A stretch of DNA of 64,000 nucleotides. It comes from Pomphorhynchus laevis (Eukaryota > Acanthocephala > Palaeacanthocephala > Echinorhynchida > Pomphorhynchidae). Positions within the stretch are counted from its first letter, which is position 1. Every line of letters starts with the position of its first letter. The position numbers and the translations under genes are program-made. Of this stretch, positions 43,012 to 54,611 are shown in pieces. The stretch is taken from contig WNNJ02000590.1 in assembly GCA_012934845.2 (NCBI GenBank), positions 27,441 through 91,440 of the forward strand. The letters run 5' to 3'. Under the pieces are notes generated by a model, which ran no database searches, was not told where the DNA came from, and saw nothing but the letters and a program-made list of their open reading frames with translations.

Positions 43012-44682
43012 TTAATGTGGCAAATGCGTACAAGCTGTACGCTTACAAGTCCACAAACAAAAATGAAAAAGTAAAGCAGATAAATTGTTTAAATGGGATC
43101 GGATTTGTCGTTTGAAGCACGGCAGGGAAGTTGATTGGCGTATATGAATGGGCAGATGGTTCCACGATAGAGGAGCAGCCACAATGAAGGAGCGGAGTCC
43201 AAAGGAGGTAGAGTAGTTTGGGACATGTAAAAGAAGGGAATTACAGGAACGCAAGGAACAGTAAACAGGACGAGAATTATCAAGAAAAAGAAGGTTGATA
43301 AATGAAGGGGTATGAAAAGTTACAAGGCGGAAAGCAACGAGAAGAAGACGAATTTGAACACGACAATAAATTGTAGGCAAATAGAGAGAAGCAAGATGGT
43401 AGGATGTATGATCAAAACGACGAAGACGGAGGAGAATTCGGACAGCTGCGTTGACGATGCGTTGTCGGGGAAGAAGAGTGGATTTAGGTGAGTTGGAAAA
43501 TAGACTAAGACAATAATCGAGTCTAGAAAAAAGGAGAGATGATATGAGAGTCATACAAGAAGGGAAATCGATCAATCTACGAACTTGACGGAGGTTGCGG
43601 AGTATCAAGGTAGATGAGCGTACTTTATCTCTAACGAAAGGTTTAAGTGAAAGTCGGTTGTCAAAATGGAAGCCTAGGAAAACGAGATTATCAACGATAG
43701 GAAGAATTGTAGAATTTAATGATACGGAGGGAGGTTCTAAGCCGAGGCGTCGAGGTAGGATCCACATAATTTTGGATTTATCAGGATTCAGAGAAAGGCG
43801 AAGGGAAGAAAGATGATTGGAAATTGAGACAAGACAGTCCGAAGCGGAGACACTAAGATCGTGAATACGATAAACATGTGCATGAGCATAGATGAGAATG
43901 TCATCAGCATATTGCATAACATGGAAGTTAAATTTATGAGAAATCGAAGACAAATCACCAAGAAGAAGAGAGAAAAGTATAGGGCCTAATACGGAGCCTT
44001 GTGGAACACCGGACGGAATGGACGAAGGATGGGAGAGAGAAGAGTTAGAATATACGCGAAATGTACGGTTTGATAGATATGAAGAAAACCATGATACAGT
44101 GGGTAAAGAGAAGCCATAATCATGACGAAGGCGATGGAGAAGAATCGAGTGATCGACGATGTCAAAAGCAGACGATAGATCAAGAGAAACTATGACACTA
44201 CATAATTTATGATCGCGAGATATGAGTAAGTCGTTATAAACTTTAAGACATGCAATTTCGGTAGAGTAATTAGAGCGAAAAGCGGCTTGGAAGGGAGGAA
44301 ATAAGTTAGTGGAAAAGAGATATATATTAACTTGCTTAAGAACGAGACGCTCAGGGAGTTTAGAGAGAATTGGGAGAAGTGAAATAGAACGGTACGAAGA
44401 TGATAGTGAAGAGTCGAAAGATTGCTTTTTGATGAGAGGACGAACAGTGGCGCATTTCCAGATGGAAGGAAATGTACGGCTACGGATGGACGAGTTGAAC
44501 AATGTGGTTAGGAAGGGTAAGATAGAGGAGCAGATATTTTTAAGCAAGTGAGTGGGAATTGGGTCAGAAGGAGAGGTTTTATTAGGTAATGACAGCAGAA
44601 CCGAAGAAACTTCATCAGACGAAACGGGAAGAAGGTGGAATAGTTCTGGGACGGAAGTATTTAAAGATAAGAGTGGGTACAA
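43012..44682 (-). pseudogene. LINE B ORF2, reverse transcriptase part
   Basis: A 556-codon frame with a complete RT: 'LPNKTSPSDPIPTHLL', 'SYRSISLLPILSKLPERL', 'LDLSSAFDIVDHSILLHRL', 'GVPQGSVLGPILFSLLLGDL' and 'MQYADDILIYAHA'. It is separated from the endonuclease frame only by a one-base deletion near 44725 (compared with 24969-26759). Its natural stop has become a sense codon (the right arm still has TGA there), so the frame runs on to the element end. Confidence 0.9.
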
Positions 44683-44687
44683 GGGGG

Positions 44688-45980
44688 CTATGGGTAGTAG
44701 GGAAAGTAAATTAGATAACTTAGTTTAAGATAAGAAGAAAATTCATCAGGATTTTTATTACAAGGGGTAGATGATCGTGAAAGAATTGAGTTTAAGATTT
44801 TCCAATGAGATTTAGCGTTGGAAGATGACTCGAGTTGATTTCGCCAAAAGAGAGTACGTTTAGTACGTATAAGAATGAGATGTGAACGGCGTTGAGAAAA
44901 GTAGGAATCACGAAGATTTGGAGGGAGTGAGTTGGGAGAACGTTTAAGAAAGCGTTTATACATACGAAAAGAGTGACGGAGTCGACGCTTAGAAAGACTA
45001 CAGTCAGAATCGAACCAGGGAGCATGGCGCAAGCGCTGGGAACGTCGAAGTCGACTAGGTAGAAGGTTATTGAGGATCGACGTAAGTTCAGAATCAAACA
45101 GAATGCAGAGATCATCGGGAGAGAGATAGTTAAGAGGAAGTGAAAAGAGTAAAGAATTGAGTAAGGCTGTGCAGAGAATAGGGATATAGAGAACTTTCCA
45201 GGGTCGACTTGGTGTGGATAATACTGGAGGCGGAGAAGGAGGATGTGGACGAGTAATAGTAAGAGTGACAAGGAAATGATCGGACAAACCAGGATCAGTA
45301 ATTGACAAGGAAGTATAGTCATTGAAGCAGTTAGGGACAGCAATGATGTCGAGAGCACCGCCGAGGATATGAGTTGGGCTTGTTGAAAGTAATTTATAGT
45401 TAAAATCAGAAAAAAGATTAGTTAAAGTGATAGAGTCAGAGTCAGCCGGGCGATCAAGACGAATGTTAAAGTCACCTTGAACAAAAGAAGGAGTATAAGA
45501 CAATGAACAGTGAGACATAAGATCTGCAAGGTCGTTAAAGAAGATACGTGATGGGGCAACTGAACCTGGACGGTATACAATCACAAGTTTTAGAGGGAAA
45601 GGCGTTGATAATCTGCATATGAGTAATTCGAACGAGGTGTAACGGATGTTAACGTTGATTTTACGTAAAGACATTGGGTGACGAGCAATGGCAACAATAC
45701 CGCCATGGTTAGACGCAGTAGATGTATGAGATGTAATTTGACGAGCTGATTCAACTAGAGAACAACCAGAGCGACATAGACGACGAATAGCAAGATCGTC
45801 GGAGTCAGAGTGCCAGGATTCGGTAATGCAGAGAATATCGATAGATAATTGATCGAAGATATCGAGAAGCATATCAGCTTTATGAAGAATGGAGCGAGTA
45901 TTGAATAGACTAAGACGAAAAGTATGCTTAGGAGCGAGATCGACTAGCGAATAAGACAATGGGGAGAGATGGGACGCCAT
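44688..45980 (-). pseudogene. LINE B ORF2, endonuclease part
   Basis: A 430-codon frame with the full APE-type endonuclease ('LFNTRSILHKAD', 'CITESWHSDSD', 'VIVYRPGS', 'GDFNIRLD', 'GLSDHFLV'). The block before the Asn/Asp motif reads QGDF where other copies read LGDF. It ends at a frameshift just before the RT. The start Met corresponds to that at 26759. Confidence 0.9.
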
Positions 45981-46083
45981 CGAATTTTTGGCCTTGTGTG
46001 AAGAACATGAAAATTTCCGTTGATTTTACGTATAGTTAAGGATGACTCGCCGTTTGTTTCACGTCGATGTTTTTCAATGCGAG

Positions 46084-47268
46084 CTAAATTGAGCTGGACA
46101 ATATCAGAAGGGAGCGGTCAGGAAAGATACGGCAAGTAGAGGAAGTGGTAAGAAGTTTAAAACGTTGGGAGAGTACCGAAGAGGCATGTGAACTATGTCG
46201 GAAAACGATTTTTAATAGTGGAAGACTGAGATGATTGGATTTAGTGGATTTGTTTAAACGAATAAAGGATACAGGAGCGATATTATTGAAGAGTGATGGG
46301 TTATCATCAGGAAGAATGGTTGCTAGGATAGACCTGAAAGCAGATACATCATCATCGAGGCGAGATTGTGGAGAAGCAGATTCGGAAAGCTTTAAGTTTG
46401 ATATGATTATACAGCGATCGCGCGAAGGAAAACGATTTCGTGGAAGTGGTGGACGGACAGAGCTGGTAGGAGTCGAGGTAGATGAGCAGATAGAAGTGGA
46501 AATGACAGGGGTGCTTGATAAAGAATTAATATTGGTTGGAGCAAGTGTGACAGGAGCGGGGTGTTGAATCGGTTGATCAGAGATGTGACTGGATATGATT
46601 TTAAATGAAGGATGTAAATTATTTGGAAGTGTTACGTGGGAGGTATAGTAAGGAGAAATAAAATAGGTTGGTGCATGAGTGACAGGAATGGAGTGTTGAA
46701 TCAGTTGATCGGAAATGTTACTGGAAATGATTTTGATGGAAGGGTGTAAATTATTGAGAGGTGATACAGGAGAGGTCGAGTAAGGAGTACGTGAGGAGAA
46801 TAAAGAAGTTTGAGATTTATTTAGATTGGGGGAGGAATAGGAAAGAGGAGGTACGAGATGAAAAGCTTTACCGTTAGCATTGTTAGAATGAGAAAGATTA
46901 ATGGAAGTTTGGTACGTAGTTGAACGAGGAGTGTGTGAGAGAGTAGGTTCAATAATGGGATTATATGATGCGAAGTCAGGTGTTGATGCGAGGGAAACAT
47001 CTAAAACAGCATTGGTCTGAGTGGTCGTGTGTGATACAGGAGTAGATGAGCAGGATAACTGTAGTAGTCGTACTGATGTACAAAAACCGCAAGTGAAATG
47101 TTTACGTTTATACACCGAGTGGTCGGATATTTTAACACGAACAAGTGTCCATACATCGCAATCTTTGGAATCGCATCCGACTTCAAAGCTGATATAACCA
47201 TCATTGCATTCCGATGTGGAAGATTCTTGATCAGGAACAGGGATCTGAGATCGCGCTTTTTTAGGCAT
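46084..47268 (-). pseudogene. LINE B ORF1, frameshifted near its end
   Basis: Starts MPKKARSQ (preferred over an upstream Met at 47295) and shows the Cys motif (VGCDSKDCDVW ... FTCGFC), two copies of the 'NLHPS.KIIS..ISDQ' repeat unit and the RNA-binding-type C-terminus ('RCIIISNLKLSES', 'PLLKIVFRHSSHAS'). A single-base loss near the end replaces the last roughly 60 residues seen in the 26723-28105 protein. Confidence 0.85.
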
Positions 47269-47330
47269 GATCTTTTGTCGATAGATTGAGCTCAATCTGC
47301 GAGCGTAGCGAGCGGAACTGACAGGAATAA

Positions 47331-48160
47331 TCTGGAATGGATGTTATTTATCTCAAACTTTTTTTTAACAAAAAATTGAAAAGGTGATGTACATCTCGAG
47401 AAATATCAAAATGCATATTCAGAAGTCACAAACTGTGTCGCTTCACAGTGAGAAATTCGATGCGTGCAAGTTGACTTTATAGAAAGACCCAACTTGGAAA
47501 CAGATCATCGTGATCGAGAAAGGTGTCATCTAATTCAAGATTAATGGATGGGATATGGTTATTAGGGTATAATGTTTTTCAAATTTGCTTATAAAATTCC
47601 AGATCAGACAAAAATAGTGTATTGCTATAATCAGAGCCAACCCGGCCAGTTTCGAGTATGACAATAATGAAGTAGCAGAATTATCAATGTAATATGGATC
47701 ATATCGTTACCTTAATGCTATTTGAAGCTATTTACTGTGTTATTGAAAAAAACGTATTATTGATGTCTGTAGTATTAATAATGCCCTAATATTTTTCCGT
47801 GAACTGAACCAGCTGCAAATAAAATATAAAAAAATTTAGTGATTATCTTAAACCTTAGTAATTCATTCCTGGAAGTTGTAATTGGGGTGATACTTTAAAA
47901 TATAAACAATAAAATTTGTAATTAAAAAAATACTGGAATAAAAATATTAAATATTCTAAAATTGTTTAGAATGTCTTATACTGTTTTAGCTGATGTCTTA
48001 GAATATACTCGTGTCAAGGGAGCTTCGATATGGTTATCAGTCAATATATTAAATATAATTATTTTACATAAATTCAAATTAAAATAAAATTATTACAACG
48101 ATACCAAGTATTGATGATTCTGTAGATTAAAAAAATACAATCTAAATTTGGTGCAAGCAA
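47331..48160. other. AT-rich stretch without visible genes
   Basis: Mostly A/T. One segment (47690-47760, 'atcgttaccttaatgctatttgaag') resembles 32280-32320, near the edge of fossil 2, suggesting an undefined older repeat. No coding sequence seen. Confidence 0.4.
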
Positions 48161-48196
48161 TTGAAGATTCAACAAGCAAATACTTTATTTTTGATA

Positions 48197-48652
48197 ATGG
48201 AAGAATTAACGTCAGAAGCAACTGGAAATGACATTGCATCAAATTCAAACGAACTTCTTTGCAAATTCGTAAATGACTATCCTACCCTGGATAAAGACAA
48301 AATACAGCTACTTCTAGATTGGCCGGATCAGTATCCGCCATTTTGTAAGCTGTGTAATATTATCTTCTCTCATTCGAACAGCTCTAGATGTCACTTCAAA
48401 TGTGAGAATGGTTTCTCGCATTGGGAAAACATAAGATTTCAAGACTCTGTTAAGAATAATTGTATTACTGACTACTGCCTGCCATGTAATATGCTTTTAA
48501 ATTCAAATTCAGCAACGCATTTTACTGGACGTAAGCATCTAAAGAAAATAAAGACAAAAAAGGAAATTGTTTTAATGAATGAAATTTACAGCAAAATCCT
48601 GGAAATAAAGCAGCCAAATTGGTACAAAGAATTGCAATTGCAATCACCCTAA
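48197..48652 (+). CDS. Orphan small zinc-finger protein (hypothetical)
   Basis: A 151-codon frame if started at the second Met (MEELTSEATGND); a start at 48161 would add 12 residues. Two Cys/His modules are visible: 'CKLCNIIFSHSNSSRCHFKC' (about residues 49-68) and a U1/matrin-like C2H2 finger 'CLPCNML...THFTGRKHLKK' (about residues 94-120, spacing C-x2-C-x11-H-x5-H). Such fingers bind double-stranded RNA or DNA in splicing and nuclear proteins. The C-terminus is Lys-rich. It is unlike any mobile-element ORF in the window and sits alone in AT-rich DNA between LINEs. It may be a single-exon host gene, one exon of a larger gene, or a domesticated fragment. Confidence 0.5.
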   Translation: MEELTSEATGNDIASNSNELLCKFVNDYPTLDKDKIQLLLDWPDQYPPFCKLCNIIFSHSNSSRCHFKCENGFSHWENIRFQDSVKNNCITDYCLPCNMLLNSNSATHFTGRKHLKKIKTKKEIVLMNEIYSKILEIKQPNWYKELQLQSP

Positions 48653-48869
48653 TAAAATCATCGTGTTGATAAAAAAGCTTCAAAAGTTATTAAATTTTGC
48701 AGATACTGTTGTGCATTACAAATCATATTATACTGCTGTGTTGGCAAGCAACACTGATCAATACTGTGTTGATAGATCAATAGATATACTGATATATACA
48801 CTAGGGCGTTCAAAAATGCTTGTTTCTTTCATATCAATTTTTGACATGCTAATCGTTTATATCTAAACG

Positions 48870-49656
48870 AGACTAACATATTTAAATTTGAGCGAGAACG
48901 GACATTTTCTATCCCCCGCACATGAATTCAGTTTTAGGCACTAAATGATGATTAAACATTATATTTTTAGTTTTGATTACAAATTTCGTTTAGCATAGCC
49001 GATAACAGCATTGTTATGCTCAAAACACCATGATTTAAAAATATTAATAAATATATTATTAATATTATATCTTCTCGCTTGAAGTACATTTTGTTAGTAG
49101 TTGTGTCGATTGCAGTAACCCTTCCTTAGAAGGAATGCATATTTAACCATTTATATGTAACGCTCCACTGACTGAGTGACATGGTATATCAACCTGCAGG
49201 ACACTATTCGTAAAACTTTTACGCCGTCCCATTCCATCATTTTGGTGATTGGTCGTTCATACATTGCTGTTTATACATTTCACCTCGGTTGTTGATGTTA
49301 CTTAAATGATAATAAGAATCAGTATTCAAATTCAGGGTTGCGTTTAACCTCATTACACTTCGGTAGAAGTTTTGCAGAATTCTTATTTCACCTTATCTGC
49401 TTCTTGGTGCCAAAGGTTTTCCATCTCTATGATCGCAAATAAACGTCGCATGCGAATTTCTAATAAATTAAGCATGTAAATGCTCTATTGAAGTGGTCTT
49501 TCGAGGTGTATTTTCATTTGAGAGATAACACCATTATGCTTTCCTGTGTTGATAGCCGTTCCGCCACAAATTAACACCTGAAGTGTTGCAACATTTCTGT
49601 TTCTTATATCACATTACATATAGCACATGTGATGTTTTCAGCATAACCACAGATAA
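48870..49656. other. Unassigned AT-rich stretch
   Basis: No coding frame recognised. The part 49100-49600 is less AT-rich than its surroundings and may be repeat-derived, but it matches nothing else in the window that I could see. Confidence 0.4.
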
Positions 49657-51830
49657 AAGATTTATTTTAACGTGGCAAATGCGTGCCAGCGCACGCTTAC
49701 TTGACCACAAAAAATGTAAATCATGTGTCGAGAAGGTGTGAACGAAGAAGGTGTTTGAATGTGATAAAGGAGGGAGCGCGGTGGACGTCGAGAGGGAGTT
49801 GATTCCAGGCAAGTTAGGCGGCGACGAGGAAGGATCGGAGACCGTAGTTGTTGGAGTAATTAGGAACGTGGAGTAAGAGGGTATGACGGGAATGCAGCGA
49901 TAGCGAAGTGGGGCGAGTGTCGTCTAAGAAAGAAAGGTTAATGAACGATGGGGAGCCAACAGCGATGAGACGAAAAGTAACGAGAAGAAGCGGGAGTTTG
50001 ATGCGGATGTGACTGGTGGGCTAGGAGAGTTGGGCAAATATGTGGATGTGTGGTCGAAGCGAGGGAGGCGAATGAGCACTCAAACGGCGGAGTTGATTTT
50101 TCGTTGGAGGGTAGGATGATGGATTTTGGAGAATTTGTGAAAAGGCTGAGGCAATAATCGATTTTAGGGGAGATAAGCGATGAAAGAAGATACATACAAG
50201 AACGGAAGTTTATAATGGGGCGGATACGGTGGATGTCACAGAGAATTAAGCTAGACGAGCGGACCTAGTTGCGAACGAAGGGTTTAAGGGAAAGGTGATT
50301 ATTGAAATGGAAGCCTAGGAACGTGAGATTGTGTACCATGGGGATGATCGATGAGGCAAAATATACAGTGGGAGGAGATATGTTTGGTTTGCGGGGGATG
50401 ATCCACATCATTATGGACTTGTCGGGGTTTTGAACGAGATAGAGATTGGAGAGACGTTTACAGATAGAAGAAAGACAGTTCAAGGCAGAAATGATGATAT
50501 CGTGTATGCGATGTGCGGGTGCATGATCATAGATTAGAATGTCATCGGCATATTGCATGACCTTAAAGGAGTAAGGTTTGATAAACAGAGATAGATCGCC
50601 AAGCAGAAGAGAGAAAAGCAGGGGACCTAGGACTAAACCTTGTGGGACCCCGCAAAAAATAGGGATGGGAGGGGAGGATGATGAATTAGAACAGACACGA
50701 AAGGAACGGTCGGATAGATATGAGGCGAACCATGCTACGGAGGAGGAAGAAAAGCCGTAATCATAACGAAGGCGAGAAAGGAGGACGGAGTGGTCGACAA
50801 TGTCGAATGCGGAGGAGAGGTCGAGGGAGATGAGAACACTATATAGAGCCTTGTCTCGAGAAATGTGTAAGTCGTTGTACACTTTTATGCATGCGATTTC
50901 TGTCGAGTGATTAGAGCGGAAAGCGGATTGGAAAGGAGGGTAGAGATTGGATGATGAGAGATAAGCGTTGATTTGTATTAAGATGAGGCGTTCTAAGAGC
51001 TTAGAAAGAGTAGGGAGTAGTGAAATGGGGCGATAGCTAGAAGGAAGGGAGGGGTCGAGCGATTGTTTCTTAAGGAGGGGACGAACGATTGCGGATTTCC
51101 AGTGTGAAGGGAAGATACGACTGCGGATGGACGAGTTAAACAAGGTTGTGATAAATGAGGATATCGATGAGCATATGGATTTTAATATGTGAGTAGGCAG
51201 GGGATCGGCAGGTGAGGTTTTGTTAGGTGCAAGGACATGAGGACAGATGACACTTCGGTAGGTTAGACAAGGAGAAGATTAAAGAGTTCCGGGAGAATGA
51301 GGCTCGGCGGAGCAGAGTGGAATAAGATAGAGACCGGCGTGTGAGAGAGCAACGTGGATATTTTGGTCTGGAGGAAGGACGAATAATTATAGGGATTTAG
51401 GTTGCCAGGCGAAAAGGAGCGAGCAAGCATTGAGTTAAAAGTATGTCAGAGAGCCTTAGAGTTGAATGAAGTTATGACTTTATGCTGCCAGAAGGAGTTG
51501 CACTTGGTACGGAGTAGGTTGAGATGATACCGGCGAAGAGCAGGATAGGAATCACGGAAAGACGGAGTGATCGAGCGAAAATCACGTCTGAGAGAGCTGT
51601 GATAGACTCGAAAAGCAAGACGGAGTCTACGCTTTGAGAGTAGGCATTGAATGTCAAACCATGGGGCCCGGTGCAAGCGACGGTGTGGGTGAGGCTTGAA
51701 GGGCCTGAAATATCGAGAGTGGATGTGAGTTAAGAGTCGAAAAGAAAGGCAAGATTGTGAGGAGAGGAATATGTTATTGTGTGATAGTATAGAGGCGAAT
51801 TGAGTAAGGCAGAACTAAGGGAGAGGTCAA
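49657..51830 (-). mobile_element. LINE B (divergent subfamily), 5'-truncated copy
   Basis: RT frame 50265-51143: 'SSYRPISLLPTLSKLLERL', 'LDLSSAFDIVDHSVLLSRL', 'GVPQGLVLGPLLFSLLLGDL' and 'MQYADDILIYDHAPAHRI'. The post-RT and C-terminal endonuclease regions lie in broken frames. The 3' tail has the hairpin GCGTGCCAGCGCACGC (49681-49696). Same subfamily as 6079-7992 but less decayed. Its truncated 5' end abuts, head to head, the start of the right arm at 51831. Confidence 0.88.
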
Positions 51831-54605
51831 GTCGTCTATGTCGCTCTGGTTGTTCTCTAGTTGAATCAGCTCGTCCAATTGCCTCTCATACATCTACTGC
51901 TTCTAACCATGCCGGCATTGTTGCCATTGCTCGTCACCCATTGTCTTTACGTAAAATCAACGTTAACATCCGTTACACCTCGTTCGAATTACTCATATGC
52001 AGATTATCAACGCCTTTCCCTCTAAAACTTGTGATTGTATACCGTCCAGGTTCAGTTGCCCCATCACGTATCTTCTTTAACGACCTTGCAGATCTTATGT
52101 CTCACTGTTCATTGTCTTATACTCCTTCTTTTGTTCTCGGTGACTTTAACATTCGTCTTGATCGCCCGGCTGACTCTGACTCTATCACTTTAACTAATCT
52201 TTTTTCTGATTTTAACTATAAATTACTTTCAACAAGCCCAACTCATATCCTCGGCGGTGCTCTCGACATCATTGCTGTCCCTAACTGCTTCAATGACTAT
52301 ACTTCCTTGTCAATTACTGATCCTGGTTTGTCCGATCATTTCCTTGTCACTCTTACTATTACTCGTCCACATCCTCCTTCTCCGCCTCCAGTATTATCCA
52401 CACCAAGTCGACCCTGGAAAGTTCTCTATATCCCTATTCTCTGCACAGCCTTACTCAATTCTTTACTCTTTTCACTTCCTCTTAACTATCTCTCTCCCGA
52501 TGATCTCTGCATTCTGTTTGATTCTGAACTTACGTCGATCCTCAATAACCTTCTACCTAGTCGACTTCGACGTTCCCAGCGCTTGCGCCATGCTCCCTGG
52601 TTCGATTCTGACTGTAGTCTTTCTAAGCGTCGACTCCGTCACTCTTTTCGTATGTATAAACGCTTTCTAAAACGTTCTCCCAACTCACTCCCTCCAAATC
52701 TTCGTGATTCCTACTTTTCTCAACGCCGTTCACATCTCATTCTTATACGTACTAAACGTACTCTCTTTTGGCGAAATCAACTCGAGTCATCTTCCAACGC
52801 TAAATCTCATTGGAAAATCTTAAACTCAATTCTTTCACGATCATCTACCCCTTGTAATAAAAATCCTGATGAATTTTCTTCTTATCTTAAACTAAGTTAT
52901 CTAATTTACTTTCCCTACTACCCATAGCCCCCTTGTACCCACTCTTATCTTTAAATACTTCCGTCCCAGAACTATTCCACCTTCTTCCCGTTTCGTCTGA
53001 TGAAGTTTCTTCGGTTCTGCTGTCATTACCTAATAAAACCTCTCCTTCTGACCCAATTCCCACTCACTTGCTTAAAAATATCTGCTCCTCTATCTTACCC
53101 TTCCTAACCACATTGTTCAACTCGTCCATCCGTAGCCGTACATTTCCTTCCATCTGGAAATGCGCCACTGTTCGTCCTCTCATCAAAAAGCAATCTTTCG
53201 ACTCTTCACTATCATCTTCGTACCGTTCTATTTCACTTCTCCCAATTCTCTCTAAACTCCCTGAGCGTCTCGTTCTTAAGCAAGTTAATATATATCTCTT
53301 TTCCACTAACTTATTTCCTCCCTTCCAAGCCGCTTTTCGCTCTAATTACTCTACCGAAATTGCATGTCTTAAAGTTTATAACGACTTACTCATATCTCGC
53401 GATCATAAATTATGTAGTGTCATAGTTTCTCTTGATCTATCGTCTGCTTTTGACATCGTCGATCACTCGATTCTTCATTGTCTTCTTCATGATTATGGCT
53501 TCTCTTTACCCACTGTAGCTTGGCTTTCTTCATATCTATCAAACCGTACTTTTCGCGTTTGTTCTAACTCTTTTCTTTCCCATCCTTCTTTCATCCCGTC
53601 CGGTGTTCAACCAGGCTCCGTATTAGGCCCTTTGCTTTTGTCTCCTCGGATATTTGTCTTCTATTTCTCATACATTTGACTTCGATGTTATGCAATATGC
53701 TGATGACATTCTCATCTATGCTCATGCACATATTTATCGTATTAACGATCTTAGTGTCTCCGCTTCGGACTGTCTTGTCTCAATTTCCAATCATCTTTCT
53801 TCCCTTCGCCTTTCTCTAAATCCTGATAAATCCAAAATTATGTAGATCCTACCTCGACGCCTCGGCTTAGAACCTCCATCCGTATCATTAAATTCTACAA
53901 TTCTTCCTACCGTTGATAATCTCGTTTTCCTAGGCTTCCATTTTGACAACCGACTTTCACTTAAACGTTTCGTTAGAGATAAAGTACGCTCATCTACCTT
54001 GATACTCCGCAACCTCCGTCAAGTTCGTAGATTGATCGATTTCCCTTCTTGTATGACTCTCATATCATCTCTCCTTTTTTTAGACTCGATTATTGTCTTA
54101 GTCTATTTTCCAACTCACCTAAATCCACTCTTCTTCCCCGGCAGCGCATCGTCAACGCAGCTGTCCGAATTCTCCTCCGTCTTCGTCGTTTTGATCATAC
54201 ATCCTACCATCTTGCTTCTCTCTATTTGCCTACAATTTATTGTCGTGTTCAAATTCGTCTTCTTCTCGTTGCTTTCCGCCTTGTAACTTTTCATACCCCT
54301 TCATTTATCAACCTTCTTTTTCTTGATAATTCTCGTCCTGTTTACTGTTCCTTGCGTTCCTGTAATTCCCTTCTTTTACATGTCCCAAACTTCTTTACCT
54401 CCTTTGGACTCCGCTCCTTCATTGTGGCTGGTCCTCTATCGTGGAACCATCTGCCCATTCATATACGCCAATCAACTTCCCTGCCGTGCTTCAAACGACA
54501 AATCCGATCCCATTTAAACAATTTATCTGCTTGACTTTTTCATTTTTGTTTGTGGACTTGTAAGCGTACAGCTTGTACGCATTTGCCACATTAAATAAAT
54601 TTGTG
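51831..54605 (+). mobile_element. LINE B, copy in the right arm (no ORF1)
   Basis: Contains endonuclease (51831-52927, 'LGDFNIRLD', 'GLSDHFLV'), RT N-terminal half (52933-53679), the catalytic 'MQYADDILIYAHA' (53654-53845), the post-RT region (54049-54534, ending 'RSHLNNLSA' at a TGA stop) and the 3' tail with hairpin 54564-54580. The RT is disrupted by the 'GVQPGSVLGPLLLSPRIF' variant at 53600-53680, which the left arm lacks. It carries the same endonuclease/RT frameshift as the left arm. Confidence 0.9.
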
Positions 54606-54611
54606 TTATTA

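Larger units (their letters stand above)
40424..45784 (+). repeat. Inverted duplication, left arm
   Basis: Nearly identical in inverted orientation to 51831-57215, with only scattered substitutions, a 33-bp length difference and one divergent patch. It holds, from left, a truncated exon, a minisatellite, a LINE B-like fragment, an ORF1 fragment and the ORF2 part of a LINE B copy. The frames at 41818-42099 and 42445-42675 recur unchanged on the minus strand of the right arm. Confidence 0.93.
43012..47330 (-). mobile_element. LINE B, near full-length copy; ORF2 part in the left arm
   Basis: From its 5' end (about 47330, 'CAGTTCCGCTCGCTACGCTC') through ORF1 and ORF2 to the 3' tail with hairpin 43026-43042. 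Only the ORF2-to-3' part (up to 45784) belongs to the inverted duplication; ORF1 and the 5' end lie in the unduplicated centre. Few lesions: one frameshift at the end of ORF1 and one in ORF2, so a young copy. Confidence 0.92.

Noticed and set aside
42821-43033. Minus-strand 70-codon frame overlapping LINE ends (mirror 54573-54785)
   Set aside because: It crosses the boundary between a LINE 3' tail and the antisense of an ORF1 fragment; a chance frame.
43595-43816. Plus-strand Arg-rich frames antisense to LINE B RT (also 19817-20038 and 53791-54012)
   Set aside because: These recur in every LINE B copy as the antisense of the conserved RT; shadow frames, not genes.
51800-51860. Twin priming for the head-to-head LINE junction at 51831
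   Set aside because: The left side belongs to the divergent LINE B subfamily and the right side to the main subfamily, so they did not come from one RNA.
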